The notes below the pieces were generated by a model. It made no database searches and was not told the origin of the DNA. It saw only the letters and a program-made list of their open reading frames with translations. A program made the translations under genes and the position numbers. From Candidatus Sulfopaludibacter sp. SbA3 (GTDB lineage Bacteria; Acidobacteriota; Terriglobia; 20CM-2-55-15), in NCBI GenBank assembly GCA_945861845.1, contig CAMAWS010000133.1, positions 1-7,924 on the forward strand: DNA of 7,924 nucleotides. The letters run 5' to 3'. Positions 1 through 6,481 of the stretch are shown here, piece after piece; within the stretch, counting starts at the first letter, position 1, and every line of letters starts with the position of its first letter.

Positions 1-944
1 TCGGCATCTTCGACAAACTCGGATTGCAGCCGGGCAAATCGTCGTTCGGTAAAGCCGTAATGATGGGTATTCCAATCGCCTCGCTGATTGGAGGCGTCGG
101 CACGCCTGCCGGAAGCTCGATCAACATTCTGGGTCTCAACATCATTGAACAGAACGGCGGCGCCCGCGTCCCGTTCCTGCATTGGATGGCGATCGGTATG
201 CCTATGGTAATCATCCTTCTGCCAATTGCTGCGTGGGTGATCTGCAAGTTCTATCCGCCGGAGATCAAGACCATCGGCAACATCGAGGAAATCCATCGTG
301 ACCGCAGAGAGATGGGATCGATGAGCGCGAAAGAAAAGAAAGTACTGGTGGTCATGGCGGCGATGCTCGTGTTCTGGATTGCGAGTACCTGGTATCCGGC
401 TTTCGACACGACGCTCGTCGCCATCCTGGGCGCATGCGTGATGTTTCTTCCCGGCATGAATATTTTCGACTGGAAGGAAGTTCAGGGGGCCGTGGGTTGG
501 GACGCGCTGCTCATGATCGGCGGTGTAACATCGCTTGGACAGTTGTCGGGCAGAACCGGCCTGGCAAAATGGATGGCCGATTCGACGCTCAGCGGTCTTG
601 CGGACTGGAACATCATCCTGGTCATCGCATTCATCAGTGCATTCATCGTGCTCATCCACCTGATGCTGCCGATCAATCCCGTTATCGTTGTCGCGATGAT
701 TCCGCCAATCATGGTCCTGGCAAACACCGCAGGCGTGAACCCGGCCCTGTACGCGCTGCCCGTGATCTTTACGGCTTCGTGCGCGTTTCTCCTGCCCCTG
801 GATGCGGTGCCGCTGGTGACTTACGGCAAGGGCTATTACAGGATGTTCGACATGTTCGTTCCCGGAATGGTCATCAGCGCAATCTGGGTAGTTGTGATGA
901 CGGCATTGCTGCTCATGATCGGTCCCCTGGTAGGCCTTATATAA
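1..944 (+). CDS. DASS/SLC13-family anion permease, C-terminal part (5' end outside window)
   Basis: This is an inner-membrane secondary transporter, probably for a carboxylate or a related small organic anion. The frame is open from base 3 and continues off the left edge, so the true start is not in the window; about 313 residues are visible. What is seen: several hydrophobic segments, a GGVGTPAGSSIN stretch (bases 90-125) in the place of the family's glycine-rich IGTPPN loop, and a later NPALYALPVIFTASCAFLLP segment followed by a final transmembrane helix. That order (glycine loop, cytoplasmic linker with charged residues, re-entrant region, ASCAFxLP, last helix) matches the C-terminal two thirds of DASS transporters such as VcINDY. 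The usual Ser-Asn-Thr of the second sodium motif reads Ile-Asn-Pro here (672-680), and the usual TPPN after ASCAF reads LDAVPL. The family is fairly sure, the substrate unknown. The stop lies 9 nt before the next gene, and its TAA is part of that gene's TAAGG ribosome-binding site, indicating cotranscription. Confidence 0.82.
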   Translation, partial: GIFDKLGLQPGKSSFGKAVMMGIPIASLIGGVGTPAGSSINILGLNIIEQNGGARVPFLHWMAIGMPMVIILLPIAAWVICKFYPPEIKTIGNIEEIHRDRREMGSMSAKEKKVLVVMAAMLVFWIASTWYPAFDTTLVAILGACVMFLPGMNIFDWKEVQGAVGWDALLMIGGVTSLGQLSGRTGLAKWMADSTLSGLADWNIILVIAFISAFIVLIHLMLPINPVIVVAMIPPIMVLANTAGVNPALYALPVIFTASCAFLLPLDAVPLVTYGKGYYRMFDMFVPGMVISAIWVVVMTALLLMIGPLVGLI

Positions 945-953
945 GGTTGCGTT

Positions 954-1856
954 GTGACCAGGAATCCCGCAGTCGGCTTCATCGGGTTCGGTGAAGCCGG
1001 CTCGCATATCGCGCGAGGCTTGCGCTCGGCCGGTGTCGAGCGCATCTTTGCCTTCGATATCGCCACGCACTCGCCTGATTTCGGTCCCGGAATCCAGCAG
1101 CACGCGAAAGAGAGCCAGACCCGGTTAGCCGCCTCGCCCCAGGAACTCGCCCAATCCGCCGAGATCCTTATTTCAGCAGTCACGGCAAGCTCCGCGCTGG
1201 ATGCGGCGAAGCAGACTGTTCCCTTCCTTGGCGCCAGTCACATGTACGCGGACATCAACTCGGTGTCTCCCGCGCTGAAGGGCGAGATCGCGCAAGTCAT
1301 CGGCACAAGCGCTACCGGGTTTATCGAAGCCGCTGTGATGGCGCCGGTTCCGCCGTACGGCCATCGCGTCCCGATGCTGCTGAACGGGAGTTCGGCAGCC
1401 CAGTTCGCGGAAGCGCTCGCTCCGTTCGGCATGAAGTTCGAAATCCTTTCCGGAAAGATCGGAACGGCGGCGGCAGTGAAAATGTGCCGCAGCATCGTTG
1501 TGAAGGGTCTTGAGGCGCTGCTTTTCGAATGCGTGCTCTCCGCCAGCCGCTTCGATGCCGAAGACCGGGTTTTTGCGTCATTGAATGAAAGTTTTCCTGG
1601 AATCGACTGGAAAAAGCTCGCGAACTATATGGTTGGCCGCGTCGTGGTGCATGGTGAGCGACGGGCGCACGAAATGGAAGAAGTATCCGAAACCCTTCGT
1701 TCCATCGGCATCGAACCGATAATGGCCGAAGCGGCAGCGCGCCGGCAGGCGTGGTGCGCGGAACTGGGCTTGCGGAAGCATTTTGGCTCGGACGGGCCGA
1801 AAAGCTATGAGGAAGTGACCAGGCTGATTAATTCACTGGTTACCGAAGAGAAATGA
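954..1856 (+). CDS. NAD(P)-dependent oxidoreductase, 6-phosphogluconate dehydrogenase-like with DUF1932-type C-terminus
   Basis: This is a cytoplasmic dehydrogenase of the 6PGDH/beta-hydroxyacid dehydrogenase superfamily, 300 aa. The N-terminus has a Rossmann dinucleotide-binding motif, GFIGFGEAG (residues 8-16). The segment EAAVMAPVPPYGHRVP fills the place of the family's substrate-binding DxPVSGG region. Lys176, in GTAAAVKMCRS, aligns with the catalytic lysine of beta-hydroxyacid dehydrogenases, but the Asn usually four residues later is Ser. The helical C-terminal part, with VVKGLEALLFE and a later RRAHEMEEVSETLRSIG, resembles DUF1932 proteins. The start is GTG, 7 nt after TAAGG (942-946), and the frame begins directly with the Rossmann strand, so no earlier start is needed. 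It probably acts on a hydroxyacid or semialdehyde imported by the upstream permease; that is inference from adjacency. The stop overlaps an out-of-frame ATG (ATGA) just ahead of the cupin gene. Confidence 0.85.
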   Translation: MTRNPAVGFIGFGEAGSHIARGLRSAGVERIFAFDIATHSPDFGPGIQQHAKESQTRLAASPQELAQSAEILISAVTASSALDAAKQTVPFLGASHMYADINSVSPALKGEIAQVIGTSATGFIEAAVMAPVPPYGHRVPMLLNGSSAAQFAEALAPFGMKFEILSGKIGTAAAVKMCRSIVVKGLEALLFECVLSASRFDAEDRVFASLNESFPGIDWKKLANYMVGRVVVHGERRAHEMEEVSETLRSIGIEPIMAEAAARRQAWCAELGLRKHFGSDGPKSYEEVTRLINSLVTEEK

Positions 1857-1858
1857 TT

Positions 1859-1865
1859 GAGGAGG
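1859..1865 (+). promoter_or_regulatory. Ribosome-binding site fixing the cupin start
   Basis: GAGGAGG sits 5 nt upstream of the ATG at 1871. The frame also contains an ATG at 1853 that overlaps the preceding stop codon, but that one has no comparable site and would add MIEEAQ in front of an otherwise clean signal peptide. The later ATG is therefore preferred. Confidence 0.75.
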
Positions 1866-1870
1866 CGCAA

Positions 1871-2290
1871 ATGTCTTTCTGGAAACGCGTGTTGATCGTG
1901 GCATCCGTTGTTCTTGCAGTGAGCGCACTGGGCGTGTCCGTCCTGGCCCAGACTCAGGAAACGGTCCGAACGGTGGATCCCGGGGTTGTCGCGACGACGC
2001 TGATGGACCGTGGAGAGGTGCGGATTCTCCGCGTCGAGATTGCGCCGGGCGGCGAGCGCCAGGTTCACACGCACAACGACGTCCAATTCCACGTCTTCGT
2101 GCCGATCAGTGGAGCAGTCCAGCTTGCGATCGGGTCGGAAAAGCCAGTGGAAGTTGGCGCGGGCAAGGCGCAGTTTTTTAAGGCCAATACGCCGCACGGG
2201 TGGAAAAACATTGGAAACGTCCCGGCGGTCGTTATGGAGTTCTTCGTGAAGACTGGATCTCCACAGGCGGCGGTGGCCTCGATTCCGTAG
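1871..2290 (+). CDS. Secreted single-domain cupin protein
   Basis: A 139-aa exported protein with one small beta-barrel cupin domain. Residues 1-26 form a signal peptide: positive SFWKR, a hydrophobic core, and VLA before Gln27 as the likely cleavage site. Cupin motif 1 is GGERQVHTHNDVQFHVFVP (His66, His68), motif 2 is GAGKAQFFKANTPHGWKNIG (His109). These three histidines are the usual metal ligands; the usual motif-1 glutamate is replaced by Gln72, with His74 two residues on as a possible substitute. The length is about that of one cupin domain plus a signal, so no other domain is present. Periplasmic cupins of this size can be sugar- or acid-binding proteins, isomerases or dioxygenases, and the sequence does not decide between them. 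It follows the dehydrogenase gene by 14 nt and is probably cotranscribed. An inverted repeat lies directly after its stop codon. Confidence 0.83.
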   Translation: MSFWKRVLIVASVVLAVSALGVSVLAQTQETVRTVDPGVVATTLMDRGEVRILRVEIAPGGERQVHTHNDVQFHVFVPISGAVQLAIGSEKPVEVGAGKAQFFKANTPHGWKNIGNVPAVVMEFFVKTGSPQAAVASIP

Positions 2291-2398
2291 GTTGAGCCTT
2301 CGCTGTGGGCGCGGGGCTTCAGCCCCGTGCAAAGGTCCAAACAATCTTAGTTGATCCTGGCACGGGGCTAAAGCCCCCGCCCACAGGTAGACTCAAAC
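2290..2398. repeat. Imperfect palindromic intergenic element, possible transcription terminator
   Basis: Arms 2303-2330 and 2360-2386 are reverse complements except for one indel and one mismatch, and weaker similarity (GTTGAG/CTCAAAC) extends outward to about 2291 and 2398. Each arm also folds on itself: CGGGGC-TTCA-GCCCCG on the left (2312-2327) and GGGGC-TAAA-GCCCC on the right. The spacer is about 29 nt. It fills nearly the whole gap between the cupin gene and the response regulator. A stem this long would stop or attenuate transcription, though no T-tract follows, so it looks more like a REP/BIME-type repeat than a simple terminator. No convincing promoter for the regulator is visible between it and base 2428. 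Confidence 0.7.
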
Positions 2399-2427
2399 GT
2401 TCGAGCGCACTGATGGGGGGGCGCTGA

Positions 2428-3111
2428 ATGCGAATCCTCGTTGTTGAAGACGAACACAAAGTAGCGAAGGCGCTGAAGGAAGGACTCGAAGGCGAGCACT
2501 ACGACGTCGATGTAGCGCATACGGGCGAGGACGCATTTTTTCGCGTCAACACCGAGCAGTTCGACATGATTCTTCTCGACCTGAACCTTCCGGGCCGCAG
2601 CGGCATGGAGATACTGAAGACCATCCGCAAGCGGGGCGTCGAGACGCCCGTCTTGTTGCTGACGGCGCGCGATGCCGTCGAAGACCGTGTGGCGGGCCTG
2701 AACAGCGGCGCCGATGATTACCTGGTCAAGCCATTCGCCTTCACCGAGCTGCTGGCCAGGATCCGCGCACTGTTACGCCGCGGCCGAGCCGCGGAAACGC
2801 TTCATCTCTGCATTGCGGATCTCGACATGGACCTCGTAACCCGAAAACTCACCCGTTCGGGCAAAGCGATCGAAGTGACGACGCGCGAATTCGAGATCCT
2901 TGAATTCATGCTCCGGCACCAGGGGCAGGTCATCATGCGCGACATGATGGCTCGCGAGGTCTGGAAGGAATCCGCGCGCGGCACGCCAATCAACAATGTA
3001 ATCGACGTGCACATTGCGCGCCTCCGCAGGAAAATCGACCAGGACCAGACTGTGAAATTAATCCACACCGTCCGTGGCGTTGGATTTATGCTACGTGAGG
3101 GGGAACCGTGA
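2428..3111 (+). CDS. OmpR/PhoB-family response regulator (CusR-like)
   Basis: A cytoplasmic DNA-binding transcription regulator, 227 aa, the full length for the family. The receiver domain spans residues 1-115: acidic pocket Glu7/Asp8, phosphoacceptor Asp51 in LLDLNLPG, Thr79 in LLLTARD, and Lys101 in LVKPF. A winged-helix output domain occupies about 125-225, with the typical TTREFEILEFMLRHQG, the recognition-helix region NNVIDVHIARLRRKID, and the ending TVRGVGFMLRE. That ending and the overall wording are close to the CusR/CopR heavy-metal branch, which is the best subfamily guess and does not prove metal response. The start is ATG with a G-rich stretch (GGGGGG, about 8 nt upstream) serving as ribosome-binding site. 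It overlaps the kinase gene by 4 nt, so the two are cotranscribed and translationally coupled. The target genes are not shown by the sequence; an adjacent membrane reductase gene is one candidate. Confidence 0.93.
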   Translation: MRILVVEDEHKVAKALKEGLEGEHYDVDVAHTGEDAFFRVNTEQFDMILLDLNLPGRSGMEILKTIRKRGVETPVLLLTARDAVEDRVAGLNSGADDYLVKPFAFTELLARIRALLRRGRAAETLHLCIADLDMDLVTRKLTRSGKAIEVTTREFEILEFMLRHQGQVIMRDMMAREVWKESARGTPINNVIDVHIARLRRKIDQDQTVKLIHTVRGVGFMLREGEP

Positions 3112-4517
3112 TCCGTTCGCGCCTTCTGAAAAGCGTGCGTCTTCACCTGACGCTTTGGTACACCGCCGCCATGGTGGTCGTACTCGCGTTATATGCGTCC
3201 GCGGTTTTTGCATTCGTGCAAAGCAGCGTATCGAGCGGGCTCGACGCGCGACTTCGGGCCGAGTTCCAGTGGCCGGCCGAAATGCTGGACAAGTTGCCCG
3301 ACGGCACTATTGCTCCCTACGATGAAACCGACAACTCAACCAGCCCCTGGTTGCAGGTCTACAGCCCCGAAGGAAAGCTTCTCTATCAAACGATGCTCGC
3401 CCGCCTGACGCCCGTCCCGCAGGGCGAAGAATTGGCTGCAAGAGCAGACGGCAAGATCGTGTCGATTCCAGACACCACTCCGCCGGTTCGCGTGTTGAGC
3501 GGCCTGGCAAGAATAGGCGACCAGCCGGTTGTGATCCAGGTGGCAAGGTCAGAGGCGCCGATGTGGCAGGAGCTTACGGACCTGTTGCTGGTGCTTCTGC
3601 TGGGCCTGCCTCTTGGAGTCATTGCCGCGGGCCTTGGCGGTTTCGTGCTCGCCCGGCGCGCCCTGGCTCCGGTTGACCGGATGGCGGAACACGCTCGCCT
3701 GATTACGGCAGAACGACTGAAAGATCGCCTGCCAGTCGACAATCCGGACGACGAGCTTGGCCGGCTGGCAACTGTCTTCAACGAAACCCTCACAAGGCTG
3801 GAATCGTCCTTCGAGAGAATGCGCCGCTTCACGCTCGATGCGTCGCACGAACTCAGGACTCCGCTCACGGCAATTCGCACCGTCGGCGAGGTCGGCCTTC
3901 GGGGCAGGCGCGACGAGATTGCGTATCGTGAAATCATCGGCAGCATGCTTGAAGAAGCGGACCGCCTGTCGCAACTGGTAGACCGCCTGTTGATGCTTTC
4001 AAGGGCCGACAGCCCTCAAAGCAACCTCTCCGCAGACAACGTGGATCTTTGCGGTCTGGTTCGGGACGTTGCGGCGCAGCTGGGCGTGCTGGCCGAGGAA
4101 AAGCAGCAGTCGATAACGCTGGAGCTGGCCGGCAACCCGCGGTGGACAGGAGACGAACTGGTCTTAAGGCAGGCAGTGCTCAACCTTCTGGATAACGCAA
4201 TCAAATACACCCCTGCGGGCGGGCACATCAAGGTTTCGCTGGCGGAAACCAGCGCCGGTGTGAACGTCGAGGTCAGCGACAACGGCCCTGGCATTCCCAC
4301 GGAGTTGCATTCGCTGATCTTTGATCGCTTCTTCCGCGCGGATGAAGCCCGCACCAGCGGCAGCGGCACCGGACTCGGATTGTCGATTGCAAAATGGGCA
4401 GTGGAAGTTAATGGAGGACAGCTCACCCTGGAAGATTCGCACGGCGTCGGGAGTACATTCCGCATCAACCTGCCCCAGGAGTCTTTGGCAGCGCCGGCTG
4501 TAGCGTCGTTCAGATAA
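3108..4517 (+). CDS. Membrane sensor histidine kinase (CusS-like architecture)
   Basis: A 469-aa inner-membrane sensor kinase, partner of the overlapping response regulator. In order: transmembrane helix 1 (about residues 16-36), a periplasmic sensor loop (about 37-157), transmembrane helix 2 (about 158-181), a HAMP linker (about 184-236), a dimerisation/phosphoacceptor domain with His247 in DASHELRTPLTAIRT, and a HATPase domain with the N box (Asn363 in LLDNAIKY), G1 box DNGPGIP (from Asp391), F box FDRFF and G2 box GTGLG (Gly420-Gly424). All catalytic motifs are intact. The start is GTG inside the regulator's stop (GTGA); it sits right at the beginning of the basic segment before helix 1. 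The architecture and the loop wording (PWLQVYSPEGKLL, RVLSGLARI) match the heavy-metal sensor kinase family, yet the loop has no Cys and no His, so the signal is uncertain. Confidence 0.92.
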   Translation: MIRSRLLKSVRLHLTLWYTAAMVVVLALYASAVFAFVQSSVSSGLDARLRAEFQWPAEMLDKLPDGTIAPYDETDNSTSPWLQVYSPEGKLLYQTMLARLTPVPQGEELAARADGKIVSIPDTTPPVRVLSGLARIGDQPVVIQVARSEAPMWQELTDLLLVLLLGLPLGVIAAGLGGFVLARRALAPVDRMAEHARLITAERLKDRLPVDNPDDELGRLATVFNETLTRLESSFERMRRFTLDASHELRTPLTAIRTVGEVGLRGRRDEIAYREIIGSMLEEADRLSQLVDRLLMLSRADSPQSNLSADNVDLCGLVRDVAAQLGVLAEEKQQSITLELAGNPRWTGDELVLRQAVLNLLDNAIKYTPAGGHIKVSLAETSAGVNVEVSDNGPGIPTELHSLIFDRFFRADEARTSGSGTGLGLSIAKWAVEVNGGQLTLEDSHGVGSTFRINLPQESLAAPAVASFR

Positions 4518-4640
4518 GACGCACTTTCAGACCTCCTGATCTCACCCGGGAAATCAGCCGGATCGGTGAAATCGAAGTGAACTCCAATGGCGCGAAGCAT
4601 CCGATTGGACACTCCCCTGCTGAGGGCTTTGCGCAAAAAA
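4518..4640. other. Intergenic stretch without a recognisable gene
   Basis: Between the kinase stop and the hairpin array I see no gene on either strand with a plausible start and ribosome-binding site. A weak CTGAT/ATCAG pairing around 4537-4558 is too short to call a terminator. The minus strand is free of stops here and continuous with a shadow frame of the kinase gene, but its wording matches no family I know. Confidence 0.5.
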
Positions 4641-4830
4641 GCCGCGTAGCGGCGAAAGACTTTAGCCACGGGCGTCAGCCCGTGGTTCAAACAAGCACAT
4701 GATGTTTAGCCCCAGCGGGGCGGCATAACAGGCAAGTATCGTGCTGTGCCGCACCTGCGGTGCTGATGTTCGGTAGTTCCGTCAACCACGGGCTGACGCC
4801 CGTGGCTAAAGTGTTTCGCCGCTCCGCGGC
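4641..4830. repeat. Mirror-symmetric array of six palindromes (BIME-like composite repeat)
   Basis: Outer arms 4641-4687 and 4784-4830 are reverse complements at 45 of 47 positions by eye; A-rich and T-rich flanks (about 4635-4640, 4831-4837) extend the symmetry. Within them lie separate small hairpins: GCCGC-GTA-GCGGC (4641-4653); CCACGGGC-GTCA-GCCCGTGG (4666-4685); GCCCC-AGC-GGGGC (4709-4721); GCACC-TGC-GGTGC (4751-4763); CCACGGGC-TGAC-GCCCGTGG (4786-4805); GCCGC-TCC-GCGGC (4818-4830). The order is thus A-B-C-D-B'-A'. No open frame with transposase features lies inside. It fits a non-autonomous REP/BIME or MITE-like element mobilised in trans, and it would also act as a strong bidirectional barrier or transcript 3'-end stabiliser after the kinase gene. 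Confidence 0.8.
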
Positions 4831-4919
4831 TTTCTTTCAGACTCAGCTCATCCTGAATTCCACGAGACCAGGAAGTCTGACCTTGAATTGGATCTGCGAA
4901 GAAGCAGTTCCGGTCGCGC

Positions 4920-4925
4920 TATAAT
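4920..4925 (+). promoter_or_regulatory. Candidate -10 box upstream of the PepSY gene
   Basis: A perfect TATAAT lies 23 nt upstream of the ATG at 4949, immediately after the repeat array and its short flank. No good -35 hexamer is found 16-18 nt upstream (best is CGAAGA-like), and there is no extended -10 TGn. Transcription would begin near 4932, giving a short leader with a GAAAGG ribosome-binding site. The gene lies behind the long palindromic array, so it needs its own promoter; this is the best candidate. Confidence 0.4.
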
Positions 4926-4948
4926 CCCCTACCTGAAAGGCAAATGTG

Positions 4949-6481
4949 ATGGTCTGGTTTCGCAAATGGATGATTCTCATCCATCGGTACCTTGGCATTC
5001 CGCTGGGCCTGGTATTCATTGCCTGGTTCCTCTCGGGAATCGCGATGATGTACGCCCGCGACATGCCGGGCCTCACTCCGCAGGCGCGCCTCGATCACAT
5101 GCCGCCGCTGGATATGGAACGGGTATGGATTACGCCTTCACAGGCCGCCGAGGGCGCCAGCCTTGGAATCAATCCCGGACGAGTTACGCTGCTGACTGTG
5201 ATGGGCCGGCCCGCATACCGGTTTGCCGGGCGCGAGACAGCCACGATTTTTGCCGAGACCGGCGAAAGGCTCGTGGAACTGGGTGAAGCAGGGGTGGTAA
5301 ACATCGCCGCAAGCTTCATGAATCTCCCACGGGAGGAAATGTTCCACGCCGGCGTCCTTACGGAACCGGACCAGTGGACCATCGCCGAGCGCGGCAGGAT
5401 GCCTTTGCACAAGATCGTTGTCAATGATGCCGCGCGCACACATCTGTACATCTCGCCCACACTCGGCGAGGTGCTGGTGTTGACGACGCGGGGAACGCGC
5501 GCCCTGGCATGGGTTGCCGCAATTCCGCACTGGTTCTATTTCACGCCCCTGCGGCTCAATGGCGCACTGTGGCGCGGAGTCATTCTCTGGATTTCCGGCC
5601 TTGGCGCCGTGCTGGCGCTCATCGGCATTGTGCTGGGCATCATCCAGTTTTCCCCATCACGCCGCAGCGGTTCCTATATTCCCTATTCGGGCTGGATGCG
5701 ATGGCATTACATCACCGGCGTGGTGTTCGGCCTGCTGACTTTTACCTGGGTATTCAGTGGAATGCTTTCGATGCAACCATGGGATTGGGCATCGGGCGGC
5801 GACGAAATAGCGGACGGAATTCCCCAGGCATTGAGCGGGGGCGCGCCGGACCTGGCAGATTTTCCGGCCCTGAATGCCGAAGAATGGAAGACTGCATTGG
5901 ACGGCCGGGCGGCAAAAGAAGTCGCGTTTGTCCGGATTCAAGGCGATCCTTACTACCTCGTGCGCGGAGCTGAGGAGAAGCCCCTGCTGCTAAACCCCAA
6001 AGGCGAAGCATCGGAGAATCTCTTCGATACTGCCGAGCGGCCTCTCGCGATAAAGAGCGAACCGTTTTCAGTGGACTCTGTGATGGGCCTTGTGAAGGAA
6101 GTTCACCCGGATGTGCCGATCGCTGAATCCGAACTTCTTTCGCAATATGACTCCTACTACTATTCGAACGACGGCGCGCGGCCCTTGCCGGTCTTGCGGA
6201 TCAAGTTCGGGGATCCGGAAAACACGTGGCTCTATATTGATCCGCGCCTGAGCCAGATCACCGGCCTGTACACTCGACTTGGCCGCGTCGAACGCTGGAT
6301 CTACCACGGATTCCACAGCCTGGATTTCTCATTCTGGTATTACAACCGGCCACTCTGGGATATCGCCGTCATCCTGCTCAGCATTGGTTGCATCGCATCG
6401 AGCGGCCTGGGATTAGTTGTCGGCCTCAAGCGTGTGCTCCGATACCTGAGACGGACCCTCGCTCACGGCCTTTTCCCTTGA
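4949..6481 (+). CDS. PepSY-associated transmembrane protein, putative metal/siderophore reductase-like
   Basis: A 510-aa inner-membrane protein of the PepSY_TM type. Helix 1 is at about residues 14-35 behind WMILIHRYLG. Two further helices lie at about 206-232 and 252-275, and a last one at about 467-493 before the basic C-terminus KRVLRYLRR. The loops have PepSY-like beta segments: THLYISPTLGEVL before helix 2, and TWLYIDPRLSQITG in the large periplasmic region before the last helix. Histidines sit at or near the membrane segments: His12, His194 (IPHWFY), His253 (WHYITG), His453 and His456 (YHGFHSLDF). In the family, proteins such as FoxB reduce ferric siderophores at the inner membrane and carry haem, so haem ligation by these histidines is plausible here; that part is inference. 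Starts at GTG 4946 and ATG 4949 are both possible; ATG is preferred, 8 nt after GAAAGG. No siderophore receptor gene is in the window. Confidence 0.85.
   Translation: MVWFRKWMILIHRYLGIPLGLVFIAWFLSGIAMMYARDMPGLTPQARLDHMPPLDMERVWITPSQAAEGASLGINPGRVTLLTVMGRPAYRFAGRETATIFAETGERLVELGEAGVVNIAASFMNLPREEMFHAGVLTEPDQWTIAERGRMPLHKIVVNDAARTHLYISPTLGEVLVLTTRGTRALAWVAAIPHWFYFTPLRLNGALWRGVILWISGLGAVLALIGIVLGIIQFSPSRRSGSYIPYSGWMRWHYITGVVFGLLTFTWVFSGMLSMQPWDWASGGDEIADGIPQALSGGAPDLADFPALNAEEWKTALDGRAAKEVAFVRIQGDPYYLVRGAEEKPLLLNPKGEASENLFDTAERPLAIKSEPFSVDSVMGLVKEVHPDVPIAESELLSQYDSYYYSNDGARPLPVLRIKFGDPENTWLYIDPRLSQITGLYTRLGRVERWIYHGFHSLDFSFWYYNRPLWDIAVILLSIGCIASSGLGLVVGLKRVLRYLRRTLAHGLFP

Noticed and set aside
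434..994. Plus-strand open frame overlapping the permease in another frame
   Set aside because: The permease frame gives membrane helices and family motifs; this frame gives a His/Arg-rich product and runs across the stop and start of two real genes.
1853..1870. ATG at 1853 as the cupin start, overlapping the dehydrogenase stop
   Set aside because: The strong GAGGAGG site 5 nt before ATG 1871 and the clean signal peptide beginning there favour the later start.
3386..3946. Minus-strand frame of 186 codons inside the kinase gene
   Set aside because: Antisense to HAMP and HisKA coding sequence; Ser/Arg-rich translation typical of a GC-rich shadow.
4016..4690. Minus-strand open frame of 224 codons spanning the kinase 3' end and the intergenic region
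   Set aside because: Its start lies inside a hairpin of the repeat array and most of it is antisense to the conserved kinase ATPase domain. The part over 4518-4634 could be a gene remnant but resembles nothing I recognise.
4641..4830. CRISPR array or insertion sequence
   Set aside because: The units are inverted, of differing sequence and unevenly spaced, and there are no direct repeats with unique spacers and no transposase frame.
5509..5973. Plus-strand frame of 154 codons inside the PepSY gene
   Set aside because: The PepSY frame has consistent membrane segments and conserved histidines here; the alternative has none and no ribosome-binding site.
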